A DNA stretch of 64,000 nt from Ooceraea biroi (taxonomy: Eukaryota; Arthropoda; Insecta; Hymenoptera; Formicidae): NCBI RefSeq assembly GCF_003672135.1, contig NC_039512.1, forward strand, positions 10,990,874 to 11,054,873, written 5' to 3'. Both the position numbers and the translations under genes were made by a program. Numbering within the stretch: the first letter of the stretch is position 1; each line of letters starts with the position of its first letter. Positions 51,623 through 64,000 of the stretch are shown here, one piece after another. Under the pieces are notes generated by a model that was not told the DNA's origin, did not search any database, and saw only the letters and a list, made by a program, of their open reading frames with translations.

Positions 51623-52226
51623 ATAACAAGATTAACTAAGAAATAAAATAAAAGATTAACTAAGGTAACTCTTTGCGCCGATCTAATAAAATAAATAAAT
51701 GCAGCAAGCACATTTAGAATGCGAAAAGGAGTTTTGTCTAATTCCACTTCTGTGTCATTTTGCCACAAGATATTGAATGTATATAGCACTAATAATAATA
51801 AATAATCAATCTTCTAGACACGAGCCAGGGCTTTTTCAATTGGAACCCAGCAAGTACTGTCATACTTTGTTACAGCAAAGAAATTACGACACTTCGCCAC
51901 CACAAGATATATTAATAATCATCGAGATTCTCACAAATAGACCGATAATTATTAATTTTATCATGGGGTAACGTCGTTCTCGCTCCAATATAATTATAAC
52001 AATAAAAAGAAAATTTTTATTATTATTATGATAATCAGTGAGAGGTGGAAATGCACACACACACACACACACTCCGTGTAACCTCGTATATTACATTATT
52101 ACGGTAAACACAATATTTATAATCAATATTTATAATCATAATAATAATCCATGATAATAATGGCAATAATGATAATTAGAATAAGGCTAACTACAGGGTG
52201 GCCGCCGGATCCCGATGGGGCCACCG

Positions 52227-52228
<2 letters not shown>

Positions 52229-52257
<29 letters not shown>

Positions 52258-52280
52258 GATCGATCGATTGATCGATCAAT
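52229..52280. repeat. CT microsatellite followed by GATC/GATT repeat
   Basis: About 14 CT units (one TT interruption) run directly into tandem GATC/GATT units; noncoding. Confidence 0.85.
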
Positions 52281-53749
52281 CCAACTGTACACGACTTTTA
52301 CAGCATACTCGAATAATTAATCTAATTTTACATATTAATCATTAGATAATTCATTACAATTATGAACCTATTCAGAAGAATGTCACGACACACGTAGGAA
52401 GGACCGCACGTCTCCTTTTCCCTCGGATCACACGCATTTTTTTTGCTCAGCATTACCCGATTATCAGCAAAACTTCGCACCCTCTGACAAAAATAATTAT
52501 ACCTAACTACTAATTTTCTAGAGAACGAATTCAATTACACGATGTTATCGATAGGATTTTGAAGCGCAACGCACCGTTGTAAAATTTGATAGAAAACTAC
52601 CGAGGTAAAAAAAATAAAACTACACTTTCTTAACTCATACATACAAATACATGATGTTATATAATTACACAAATAAATATACAATCAAACAAAAAATTAA
52701 ATCAAAAATAAAACTTGTTATTTAAAATATTAAACTTTAGAAACTACAATATTATTTAAATCTTAAATATTTTAGTAATCAACTTCCAAATTATTATTAA
52801 ACTATCAAAGATTAACTATTTAATTTAAACTATTTATCGACATAATTTATATACATCGACATAAATAATCTTCGTTATTTGACAAATTTGTATATAAATG
52901 ATCAAGTTTTCCTTAGCATTTAATTTGAAATTTGTACAAAATATAAATAATTTATTAGAAATTCCTTGCATTATAATCATCGGCCTTATTAACGGGTTAA
53001 CAGAAGTAATTTTTCTCCTGCCGAGGGTGCTCGGAAAATTTTGCTCGTAATTGCGCAGGTGCTTTTTCGAGGGACGAAGGGGACCTGTCTCTTTTAAGAT
53101 ACAAAGGCACTGTACACGTAATGAACATACAATTAGAAGAGCGCTAAAAAGGCGGTCCGGATGATACTTGTTTTCTTCTCTTTTTTTTTCATTTCCTCTC
53201 TACCTCTCTTTCTGTCGATAGTAAAACGTGCCCTGTTTAAAAATATCGCTTCGATCTACAATATCTGTCTGTAGTTTAAAATACGGCCATCGTATTATGG
53301 CGCTTAAAATAGGAGAGCGGTTTCCTTCGTTTCTAGCTGCATTGGTCGAGACTAACTTCTCTTTCTTTCACTCTCTCTCTTTCTTTCTCTCATTCATCTA
53401 AATTAGTCTAGCTTCATTTATTAAGAAAAAATAGATGACTATGATCGGATTGGATGCGCGGTAACTATTTATCATTATTATTAAGTGGATGAGGGGGAAG
53501 AGATGATGATTGTAATGTGGGTGATCGTGGGGAGTGAGGAAGGGGGGCGGAAACGATTGGTCAATGCGATCAGAAGTCAAGAAAACGCTCCTGGCTTAAA
53601 AGGTGGGATCCTCACGCTTATCACAATTTGGCAGTGAACGTTTTCACGTTGTTGTGTCGTTAAGAAATACAGCTTACAGCGACGTAGTGTTCAGCCATTC
53701 CTTCTCAAAAGCTATACACATGTATACCTATGCGCGATTGCTAGCTATG

Positions 53750-53795
53750 TATATATATTTATATATTTATATATTTATATATATATATATATTTA
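53750..53795. repeat. TA/TTTA-rich simple repeat
   Basis: Tandem TATATTTATA-type units in intergenic DNA. Confidence 0.8.
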
Positions 53796-56700
53796 ATGGC
53801 TCGCTATGTATATTTATATATAACATTACGCCTCTTTATACAGATCTGTTCGTATACACACGCGCACGCATGCATACGAGTGGATTGATGAGAAAAATAT
53901 TATCTCGCTATATTATGTCTCACGGACCAAAAATAAGTTCTCGTCTGATCTGCTCGGTTCATTATGGTGTACAACTTAAATTAGTAATAATATAATAGTA
54001 GTAGCAGTTTATAGCGAAAATATGCTCTCATGTGCTTTCTTTTTCCCGATTTTCCTCGTCCTGTTCTTCCAGACCGATTTAATCCTCCATGGACGAAACT
54101 TTCCCCGAGAAGAAATACCCGCTTTTCAGGAGCCAGTCTCACGATTTTTTTTACTCAAAAGTCGCATTATGGTCCATGGACAATTAAAGATCGTCAGCGT
54201 TAATTTATGTGTGTGTTGTGTCAGTTATGTACGTATGTTTGCTAAGTGTGTGTACACGGTGCGCTTATTGCGAACGCTTAAATTGGTTTGTACACTGGCT
54301 TGAATTCTCTTCTCCCGAATATCGTCTTACTCTTCTTCACGCAAGAGGACAAAACTAAATCCAGAAAATTCTAAGTCCGGTGTGAATTTTTGTAAGGGTT
54401 GCAATCGAAGAGAGCGGATCGCCAAGTCGTGGCGATGAGAGGGAGTAGCATGCGTCGCGACGTTCACCCCAATTTCCGCGCGTTAATTTATAATATCGAA
54501 AATATCGAACAAACGCGCACACGAGGCGCAATTATGTCGCGCGGACACGAACACGTGTTTCTCCGGTCTCGCTTCTTTAATCAGAAGAAGAGAAGTTTGC
54601 GAGCCTCCCTGTGAATTTATCTAAATCCTTATCCTTTACATTATATATATATATTTATTTATAATATGTATATATATAATTTTACGGATTAGCATTAATC
54701 GCGCGAAAGATGTCGAGTCAGTTCGGAACTTGCGGCTGCCGGCGGAGCAATAATACGCAACAATACAATTGATATCACTTTCCTCTTTCCGCCGGCGTCG
54801 TGCAAAGCGTTGAGATCATATTGCGTGCTTTGTGTGGATGTGTATATGTGTCTGTGTGCATGTATTTATTTGTATGATTTAAAACGTACAAGAGAAACAG
54901 AGCTGTTTTACTACCCCCCTTTTCCTCCCTCTCTCTAACAAAGGTGTTCTACCATGGATTTCCGTATCGCGGGCTCGTAGTGGATTATTATATTTTTCCT
55001 ACATTTCGTCCGGAAGCGTCCCGTGTGTGGTCGTCGTTATTGTGTACACCAGTTGTAAGCACTTCTTGATATTCGCTAGAACCGACGTGCGATAATAACT
55101 GACAGTCAATTTCAACAAAATGTACGTCTATGAGAAATGCACACAATATCGTGGCAATTGCAGAAATCCTTTACGAAAGCTAAAGTTTGAAGAATATTAA
55201 GGGAGGATGAAAGCATCTCTCTTATTTTCTCGATTTCTTCAACTGTCTTTGTTATGAAATTCCGTTTTTAATGCCTTTTGCGATCGATCGGGATTCTTTG
55301 AAAGTTTTTCGAGCGGCTTCTGTGCGGCTTGTCATTTGCAAAATATTTTCAAAGTCGGTTAAGGCGCACATCGGTGTCTAGGCGAAGCGTTAAATTATGA
55401 GACACAAGGCGTCTTTGACGCATCAGTTTAGCGAATTCATCAAAGCATTTACGACTCGTGTGGTGCACAGCAACGTAGAAAATTCTCCTCTCGTTTAACT
55501 CGTCGAAACTACTGATTCGGTGGAACTAGCGCTTCTAGATATTCAAAAATACATCACTTCTGCGGATGATCCTTTCTTGTGACGCAAAGAGCTAACTACT
55601 TTTTTTTCCTTCTTCCGCCCCCCTTCTTGCAACATGCTCGCGGAAGTAAATTTTTTTCCCCCTCGCGTGATTCGTTAACAGGGATCGACGTGTTGAGGAT
55701 TGAAGGTGGATCCATCCACTGAATGAGAAAATTACTATGTGTATCGACTTCTCACCGCGTTCACCAATCATGTCAGAAGTGAGAAACGAATTCTTTTCTG
55801 CTCCAGATTTGTTGAGACTGTCATATAGTACACGATATTGACAATTTGTAACAGGAATGTACTTTTCTTTCTAAATTATTTTTTGGCATTCTATTAACTT
55901 CATTATCAAATACAATGATGATGTACTTCGGTGCTACTTACATTAGTGAAAAAAGAATTAACAAGTTTTCGCTATTGACGTCAAGATTCGACTCGGTCAG
56001 CGGGAAAGAAAGATGAGCGTCCTGCCTTCACTGATTTGTTTGTTTTGCACTTGTCTGGTACGAGACGAATGGATGCCACCTTTAATCCTCGATTTCCTCG
56101 AATCGCGTTAACGTATAGGATGGCGGTACATAAGCGCTCTGGCACGTAGTGGCGGCTACGAACGCCGTGATCAATTGACGAGACTGTGAGTGAAGGTACA
56201 TTTGTTCTCTTAAAATACAATTTACCTGATGAACAGAAGCTCTCGCATCTCCCATTTTCCGCGTTCCATTTATCTTCCCTATCTCGCTCTATCCAGAATT
56301 TTTACTTCTCGCTCCCTCGTTTCATGCCACGCGTCATCGCCCTGCGTGTAACGTCTACACCCACGCGAATCGCTAACCGAGACTGCATAAATTTCGTTCG
56401 CGCGACAATATCTTTGTACGTAAACACATTTACATATAAAATTGCATAAACACAAAATGATACAAGATAGAACATAACGCGACAAAGTGAATAGAGAAAA
56501 TTTCAGATACGCTCAACCCAAAAGTACAGACATGTACTTTCTTTCAGATCATGTTTACATCTCGATCTCTTTCATTAGATCCTTGGATCATTAGATCTCT
56601 AGCCTCCATTCTCTAGCCTTCATTGATATATACACGTTCATTACTTTTTTTTACTAAATTTTTACAATACACCAACCAATAAAAATTATCGGATTTCTAG

Positions 56701-57919
56701 AGATGAAGCGTATCGGCATCTCGCTAAAAGCCACACATCTGTACTCGAGAGTTAAACGTCACGTCTCATTGAATGGGAGACGTGTACAATTGGCAGTAGA
56801 GATTATTCTACTCTCTAGCAACACACCCTCGCTAATTTTCATTTAATTTCCACTTAATCTCGATTCGATTCAAATAGAAAAATGTATAATACAAATGATT
56901 TGAGCAGTTCCACGTAGGGCAGTAGTGTGCCTTTATATTTTTCTAATAACGATTAGTTAACGATGGGCGGTCGTTCGTCCTCGTGCAATCATTAATACGT
57001 ACAGTAAAAGGACGAGTCTCCCTTGCTATCTGCATATCTTCGTAAGTGGCAGTGAGTAACGTTACCGCGTCAATAGTCTTTTATACAGAATTAATCACAA
57101 AAAAAAATAAAGACGAGAAACGAAATTCAGACATAAAATTCCAATTTCGCGATCAAATAAAACATTTCACGATGCGATATTCATTAATCTCGATATTATA
57201 ATCACGAGTCACGCAATTATGAATTACAATAACAATAATGACGAGGACAACCTGATCACATCAATTATCCGAAACGTCAAAACGGGAATAGTCGCATGAC
57301 GATGGCTGCGGGCTGATTATCACGCTATTATGTCTCCTGACAGTTGAAAACAGTCTTTCTCTATCTAGCCAATACCCGAGAGCTATGTTAAGAAAATCGC
57401 GGTCACCGTTGTGTATTTACAGAAAGAATGTTCAGGTGGCGATTCCTCTCTTTTTAAGCGAACTAGATTTGTACAAAAGGAAAAACGGCGCTAACTAACG
57501 AGCGAGCGAGCCGCAGACAACGCGAATCGATCCTCGTGACCACCGAGGACTCCCCTTCTTTCTAGTCCCTCTCTCTCCTTCGGGACCGGCTCACGAGGCT
57601 CTGTCACAATAATCACGTCCCTACTGATGAACAGTCCAGGTGTATTATAGTATATAATACACAATAAAAACTACCACACACCAATTGAGATAGAAGTACG
57701 CACGCGACATACGGAATAAAACGTGTAAAACGTCTGATCGACTGATGCCTGGATGAGTTTTCGTTTTCGCGGAAAGAAAAGGGACGCAGATTGTAGGGCA
57801 TCATAGAAAGTGTTTTACTTGCACTTTTACTTAATTGTGCTAAGTATGGCACAAGTACTCTATCAGCAATTTCCGAAAAAACTTGTTTCCTAAAATTTAC
57901 CAGATGTCAATCAATGTAG

Positions 57920-57925
57920 TTTATT
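57920..57925 (-). promoter_or_regulatory. Candidate polyadenylation signal of the Utx gene
   Basis: AATAAA on the minus strand, about 330 bp past the demethylase stop codon. Confidence 0.4.
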
Positions 57926-58254
57926 AAATCAGCTCAGCGAATATCCCTATTTGCGAAAATTTGCGAAAATATTCGTTGAGAAAGTTTACTACTGTATCAC
58001 ACGTTTTACACGTTTCACTCGGTACGTTTACGGACAAACCGCCTATAAAAGGAGCTCTCAAGGAGCCGGTCCCGGCCCTCTTCGAGTAGCTCTCAGGTAC
58101 ATGGATAATAATGCTTATCGTAAAAAGTGTCTTCTCGTTTCTCATTGTCAAAAGTAACAACACAGAATTCAAACTACCCGGACGGTAACGACGGTTGCCT
58201 CTATTGCTGTTGCAACGTTCCCAGGAAGTCCAAATATCTGTGCTGCATGTAACC

Positions 58255-61200
58255 TCAGGAGGAATGGCCGCTGCCTTGCACCTGCGACGACGTAGATAGT
58301 GCTGATGATGATGACGCGGTGGAAGTGGCGGCAGCTTGCGATGTGTACAAAGTGAATCCGTCGTAGACGTCCATTAGGTCACGCATACGGTACTCCTCAA
58401 GACAGACGAATCCCTCCAATGAAGGAGATTGTTTGCGTGCGCAATCCATGCAATGCACAACATGACGCTTCTCTTGTTCACGGATGAACAAAATGTTGAA
58501 CACTTCAATCTGCAAGAGACCAACGAGTTTCTTTTTTCAATTTCTTTAACGAAAAATAATTATACGCTTAACGGCTTCAAGATGATCTTCTTCAACGTTA
58601 CATTTGATAAGCGCAGATGAATAGACAATGATAAAACGGATTGAAGAACAGGAGAAAAACGTACCTCGCATTGGCCGCAGTAATGTGAAGCTTCATTTTT
58701 ACCACGACCGTGGAAGCGTACTTCTACGCCTTTGCTTTTCACAAACTCCAATATGAGACAGTATTGCCGCATCGTCCTGAGCAGGCAGTTTTTAATGAGT
58801 TCGAATAGTCGCGGATCGGATACTTTAATATTGCGAGCCAAGTTCCACGAGAGGTGCACCATCGGCACGATCGATTTAAATGACTGCAACTTGTTCCATT
58901 CATAACGCTCGATCGCGAGCTGATACTGCCTGGCGGTGAGCGGGCCAACGTTCCACGCGATGTTGTTACACCAACCGACTGCCTGCACCCAGTGTACACA
59001 GCCAGCATTCACCCAGACAAGATCACCCGGACGCTGATGGAACCTGTATACCGGGATGTTCTCCTCGTACAAATCATCTAGATTCGGCCACCAGCTACCG
59101 TGAAGATAACCGATGCCGTTACGCTCGCAAAGCGAGCATATGACGCCCCAGTAAGCGTCCGGCACGGCGAACCACTCGCAGTCGCCCGGTCCGATGTTAA
59201 TGTTGATGGAACAGAAATTGTTGTTCTCTTGGTGACCAGGCGTTCTGCTGCCGGGTACCTGAAAGGAGACCGATCACGTAAGTTAGATAAAAAATATTCT
59301 TCGAACAACATAGGACATCTTTTCTGCTATAAACTGTTCGATTATATACCTTCATGTATAACTGAACGGTATTCATCCCCAAGATCACGTGACCCACGTG
59401 ACTGAGCATATTACCGGCCGATATCACCCTAGCAAACGCTGGTAACTTCATCAATTCTTGCAATTGCGGCTTCCACTTCCGTTCGTCTGATAAATCGACA
59501 TTGGTACCAAAGCGTAACATTTTGGCACCTGGTCGACCAGTCAGACCAAAGGTATTCTTCTTTCGTCTGACTGTTTGACCCGTGCTGTCTTTCGAATCCG
59601 AGTCGGATAAATTGGACGCGTGCACGCCCTGAGCTTTCTCCTCTTTCAAGCTCTCCTGAAAGCTCGACGCCTGGTACTGGGCGTATTTAGCTATCGTAGT
59701 GTGGCTGCGATGACTGATGCAGTTCCAAACCTTCTTGTTAAGAGTCGGGTCCCAGTTCTCCTCGCTGGTCTGCTGTATCTGCGATCGCACCTCAACACTG
59801 TGGTCCGGATTTGCCTCGACCAGAGTTTTCGTCGAGAACAGACCCAAATCGAGCTTAAGCGCGGCTGCAAGTCCGCGTATCACCGCGATAGGATGCTTCA
59901 AACAGAATTCCTGCAGCTGAGGGCCGAACGCGTCCTTTTTATTCTCCAGATAGACGCTCGGAGTGGGTGGCAGCAGTTGCTCCTTCGTTAGGCGTTGACT
60001 AGGCGGATCCGGCGGCGCAGGTGGTGGCGAACGATCGCTTAGTATCGAACAGTTCGGCACACCTTTCAATCCTTGACCTTTGCACGCCTCTATGATTGTT
60101 CGAGCGTCCATATCGATGCTTAATTCTTGCTCCGGCTGTGACTCACACAGCGACTCGAGTTTTAGGTTCGCCATCGGTTCCGCTTTGGAGATGTTGGCCG
60201 TCGATACGTCTTGTCTACTCGTCGTCGTGGTCGTCGTCGTGGTCGTCGTCGTCGTGGCCGTCGTCGCCTCGGATTTTACCGTTGTTGTGTCGGCCACTGT
60301 CGTCACCGTTGTCGTCGCGATCGTCGTCATGGCTGCAGTCATCGCTTCCGTAGTGGATTTCGACTGTGTCAATTGGGACGCTTCCTCTAGCTTCTCCGCC
60401 TTCTTCGCTTTGCCCTCCGTCGCTGCAGTCTCCTCGAGATTCGACGGCGAAAATGGACCAGAACTCAGCGTGCCATTGTCGTTCATGACTGCACCGCCGG
60501 CAGATGGTTCTTCTTTGACGACAGTATCGAGATCTTCGGAACCGAAGTGCTTAAGTATATCCTCCGCCAGCGATGTAGCTATGATACCTTTCTCTGACAA
60601 AAGCTCCTGTAATTCCTGATCCGTTACGCCCAGGTTGTCCTTGTTCGCCGCTGCAGCCGCTGCAGAACTTTCCGGATACCCACTAGTTGTTGACGACTGC
60701 GTGTTGTATCCCTGTGCGACGAACTGGTTTGCCTGTTGCTGAAATTGGCCCCCGTATTGGGCGCTGCCAGCAATTTGTGGCCTCTGAGGCGGATAAGTGG
60801 GATCGGAGGCGGATTTGTAAGGCATTCCTGGTGTCTGCGTGGTGTTTCCGGTCGCCGCTGTATTGTATCCGATATTGCTGTCGGAGAACCCGGTTTGCAA
60901 AGCGACGGTACCTCCTTGTTGCAACTGTAAACAGTAATTTAAACGATTATAAATATTGATTGGCTCGTTCGCTTCCGTGCCATCAGTTCGCCAGTTTGAA
61001 ATAAAAATAAACTTCTCCAAAAGTCCAAGATTTTTTAAGTAAAATTTACTAAGACGAACATTTACCGGTTGCTGCGGGATTCCGTAATTCTTGATAACCC
61101 CCGATGATTGACCAAGAGTCTGGCCAGTATAAGCAGCGGGATAACCCGGCTGGCCCGGTCTGAGGCCTCGCTGAGCCGCCTGCTGCTGTTGCAATCTGAT

Positions 61201-63844
61201 CTGTTGCTGATGTTGTTGCATTGCGCGGTACTGTTGCTGCAGTTGCACGAGAAGAGTCTGTTGCTGCGCTGTCAGATTGTTTGAATTCTGCTGTAGGAAG
61301 TGCAGCATTTGCAGCTGCTGTGACGACATGAATATTGGTGGCCGTTGCTGTGGCGCCGATATTGTATCATCATTCTAGATAGATGTGAGAAAAATTTAAT
61401 TAGTTATTAATATCAGCTGAGATATCTACTCTTATTTATCATTTATATATATGTCATTTCTTCTTTCTTAACTATCAAAATAATTTGTAATTCTATTTGC
61501 AGAATTTACTATATTCATACAGCATTTATATAACAATTTGAGATAGAAGAACATATTATAAAATTGTAAGCACTTTTTAAAAATGTTTAATTCCACTCGA
61601 ATATATTCCCTTACTTTAAATCGTTTGGCAGGCTGTCCTTGAGTTTGAGGATAAGGTGGTGGCGGACCAGTCGGTGTGACACCATACTTGTTGTACGAGG
61701 GTCCACCAGGTTGTTGCTGTTGCTGCTGTTGCCGACTAGACATCTCTGCGCTTATCGGTAGATTCCAAGCCTCTTCGATCGACGGCAATTGCCGCCTCCT
61801 GAAAAAAAAGAGAGAACGGTAAGTTAGAAGAATGGTAAGTTTTTAAGCAAGAGAAACAGGATTAACGACTGAAAACCTCTTTATTATTGACCTAACCAGC
61901 ATAAACCGAATAAATCAAAACACAACGTTTCGATCATTAATTTTGGTCCTTATCAAATGTGGAAATCATATAATTATGTCAAAAAGTCATTCTCTAAAAG
62001 TCAAAATTAAAAAATAAAATTATTGTTTAATAAGATGCATGTACGCAATTATTTTTACTCACATACTGGCAGAAGATCGCTTAATGTCTTAGATAGTCGA
62101 AGACTTACAAAAGGTACGTCTGTAAAGCACCGTAGCAGTCAAATAACTGTCAGCAAGGTGAAATCATGTGTTTTTAAAATTGTATCAAAATAGCAGGCAA
62201 GCTATCCGTGTCCTTTTGTAAGATCCTTTGTTGATCGAATTAGACTCCCTTTTAATGTAGAACATTTTCGCGATTTCTCTTTTTTTAATATACTTTTCGT
62301 GATGTAAAATTTTAACATTAAGCCAATCAAATTTATAATTATTAAAGGATCCACTGTTTACTGACCACTGAATGGTTGCTTTCGTGCTTTTCAGTAAATA
62401 ATAAAGAGGTTTTACTATTTAATAATTTATTAGCGATATATATAGGCTTTAATTCGAATTTTATATATATGTATATATATATATATATAACGTAAAATTT
62501 TTAAATGAGCTCGTAACGAAATTGTAATTCGACTGTTCGACGACAACTCACTTGGTAGCGACGGAAGGCATTGGTGCTTGACTTAGATGACTCTGCAGAA
62601 AATTGATGCGCTGTTGAAGGGACGGGTTCATCGGGTTGTTGCCACCGGACTTGACGCCGCCAAGACCCACCAGTGGGCCTGTGCAATTTGCTGTGTTGGT
62701 ATTTCCTCTGTGTAAAACATAAAAAAAATTCATGTCAAATTTATCAAAGACTCACTGTAATCACCAAGTAAGCTTTTAAATTTTTCGTCAAACATAAACC
62801 TGATCTTTGACTTATAGGTGCTGATCATTCTTGGATAAAATATTATTACGATTACTATGGGGCATGAAAGTGCAGATATGATGAGAGGAGATATATAAAA
62901 GATAACAGGATAACATAAATGATCCTAAAAAGTAATTAGATTAGATTATAATAATTAGATTAGTCTACCTTGGAGGTAAAAGGTGAAATGAAAGCAATAC
63001 CAATAGATTGACGAGAATACAATAAATAATTATAATTCATCATATTGCTTTCTATTCTTACTTATATATTTAAAAAAAAAGAAAAAAGCAATCGCACAAC
63101 AGCCTGATAAAGCCTGGGGATAGATACGGTAAAGAAACTTGTTTTATGAGACCATTCGGTACGCAAGAGAGATAGTGTGGTCGCTATGTTCTGACTTTTC
63201 CTCAGTGAAGGCTAAAAACGAAAATGAGTGCCTGACTGATGAGTCATTTTCCTTTTTGGCCTGGGCGGACCCAGAGTTTGAATTTTTGATAGAAAATAGT
63301 ACAAAATATTATACTCCTGTCGAGCATTGAACCTGGGTCATCTGGTTGGTAGATCAATTCTTTACTCATTAGACCACCGCGCTCTACTTATACTTTAATA
63401 TAATCATATTAAATTATTAATGACACAGGAAAAGAGATGTAATTGCCAGTACTAAAGAAGAGAAAAACAATATTAATATGAAAACATTTATAAATATATT
63501 TATGATGTTTTAATTTATAGCAACTTCTATATAAGAAACGTTATATATAAGAACAGTTTAGCTATTTTAGTAAGTACAGTGCTATTATTACACGCAGTAT
63601 TATTGGACTTATGTGCCATGTAATTTACCTGGCTGCGTTGACGTAACAGGCCAGAGCGTCTTTCGGTTGGCTAACGCTTTCGTACAGTATGCCCAGATTG
63701 GTCCAAGCAGCCGAGTGTGATTTGTCCAGTTGCACCGCACAAATGTATGCTTGCAATGCATCCATAGGCTGATTCTGCTGCTGGTAGAGAACCCCTATAC
63801 TGCACCACGTGTCAGCATTTCCTTCCGATTTTTCGACGGAATTT
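58255..63844 (-). CDS. Utx: Histone H3K27 demethylase UTX/KDM6A, 3' part
   Basis: Seven exons visible: 63629-63844, 62552-62707, 61615-61798, 61066-61374, 59350-60924, 58665-59258, 58255-58509; about 1095 codons. The 5' exons lie beyond 64000, so the gene is cut by the window. UTX removes methyl groups from H3K27me2/3 with Fe(II) and 2-oxoglutarate and works within the Trr/MLL3-MLL4 complex. The first exon holds two TPR units (NADTWCSIGVLYQQQNQPMD; AAWTNLGILYESVSQPKDA). Next come RRQLPSIEEAWNLPI, a Gln-rich stretch, a 525-codon exon with a low-complexity Thr run and the start of the catalytic part (VWNCISHRSHTTIAKYAQYQ; FARVISAGNMLSHVGHVILG). The JmjC iron ligands are His and Glu of GHQENN (59226-59234) and His of NAGCVHWVQA (58992-58994). 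Zinc-binding Cys pairs: HYCGQCE and HCMDCARK. The catalytic residues are all present, so it is expected to be active. Confidence 0.95.
60208..60265 (-). repeat. ACG/ACC repeat coding a threonine run in Utx
   Basis: Tandem ACN codons inside the large Utx exon encode about 12-13 consecutive Thr after the stretch SEATTA. On the plus strand it appears as GTC repeats. It lies in the linker between the TPR and JmjC regions, where length variation should be tolerated. Confidence 0.85.
62461..62490. repeat. TA microsatellite in a Utx intron
   Basis: Tandem TA run with one GT interruption in the intron just downstream of the exon at 62552-62707. Confidence 0.85.
63145..63386 (-). mobile_element. Probable tRNA-derived SINE in a Utx intron
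   Basis: On the minus strand, starting near 63386, the first 70 bases resemble a tRNA: a GAGCGCGGTGGTCTAATGAG segment fits an A box, and GGTTCAATGCTC about 30 bases further fits a B box (consensus GGTTCRANNCC). A unique body of about 170 bp without an ORF follows and ends near ATAAAAC. The tRNA-like part does not fold cleanly to a normal acceptor stem in my reading, which argues for a SINE over a functional tRNA gene. I could not define target-site duplications. It lies in the intron between the first two visible Utx exons. Confidence 0.5.
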
Positions 63845-64000
63845 CTACGCACAAAAAATATATTCAATTTTGAATCAAAAATTTTCTAATGTTCTGCACA
63901 AAATTTTAATCTACGTTACACTTATTCTGATATTATCTTTTATATCTATCCTTATTTCAAACAAATTAATTTTTTCACGCAAATGCTACAATAAATTTAT

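Larger units (their letters stand above)
51425..58254. other. Convergent intergenic region with 3' UTRs and microsatellites
   Basis: No coding exon seen in 6.8 kb. The left end is the 3' UTR of the cyclase (plus) and the right end the 3' UTR of the demethylase (minus). Composition is AT-rich with many simple repeats (CA at 52055-52072, CT at 52229-52258, GATC/GATT at 52256-52280, TA/TTTA at 53750-53795 and 54645-54685) and pyrimidine tracts (53170-53220, 53355-53395). Frames of 60-130 codons are low-complexity or motif-free. Confidence 0.6.

Noticed and set aside
52194..52230. CAGGGTGG followed by a short GGTGGCC/GGCCACC inverted repeat
   Set aside because: Looks like the start of the CAGGGTG elements, but there is no matching right end and the stem is only seven bases, so coincidence is likely.
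60080..60619. 179-codon plus-strand frame rich in Val and Ser
   Set aside because: Antisense shadow of the Utx exon; its poly-Val is the complement of the threonine codon run.
63316..63386. Functional tRNA gene on the minus strand
   Set aside because: A- and B-box matches exist, but I cannot pair a normal acceptor stem or anticodon loop; a SINE head fits better.

Overview
The window looks like a piece of an insect nuclear genome, most likely a hymenopteran and probably an ant. The evidence is intron-rich genes with GT-AG splice sites, arthropod-type proteins, AT-rich introns against GC-rich exons, long CpG-rich noncoding stretches, and several mariner/Tc1-type DNA transposons. The species itself is inference; nothing here names it.

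Layout. 1-20 kb: no gene I can support, only GC-rich noncoding DNA with simple repeats and one isolated splice donor on the minus strand. Near 20.6 kb a single 59-nt minus-strand exon lies beside a small mariner-derived element, so part of the 1-20 kb stretch may be the intron of a larger gene. 21.8-23.1 kb: a decayed mariner with complete ends. 24.2-24.8 kb: a foldback element. 25.7-31.15 kb: a secreted inhibitory serpin (minus, four coding exons, 438 aa), with an unexplained second open segment in one of its introns. 34.8-38.1 kb: an SLC19-type folate/thiamine transporter (minus, six exons, 488 aa). Two more foldback elements (36.0-36.8 kb, inside a transporter intron, and 39.0-39.6 kb) and a second, better preserved mariner (39.8-41.0 kb) surround it. 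42.7-51.4 kb: a complete membrane adenylate cyclase of the AC8/Ac78C class (plus, 18 coding exons, 1376 aa). 51.4-58.25 kb: gene-free, AT- and microsatellite-rich DNA between two convergent genes. 58.25 kb to the right edge: the 3' part of the Utx/KDM6A H3K27 demethylase (minus, seven exons visible, 5' end outside the window), with a probable tRNA-derived SINE in an intron.

I rebuilt the four main gene models by hand; reading phase closes at every junction. The genes do not form an operon or an obvious pathway: serpin (extracellular protease control), vitamin/folate import, cAMP signalling and chromatin demethylation are simply neighbours. The accessory content is mobile DNA: two mariners, one mariner-like MITE and three elements that begin CAGGGTG and end at TA sites. 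The points most worth a second look are the foldback elements (one carries a DUF4817-like helix-turn-helix fragment), the long extracellular loop and retained calmodulin-binding motifs of the cyclase, and the two orphan coding segments.
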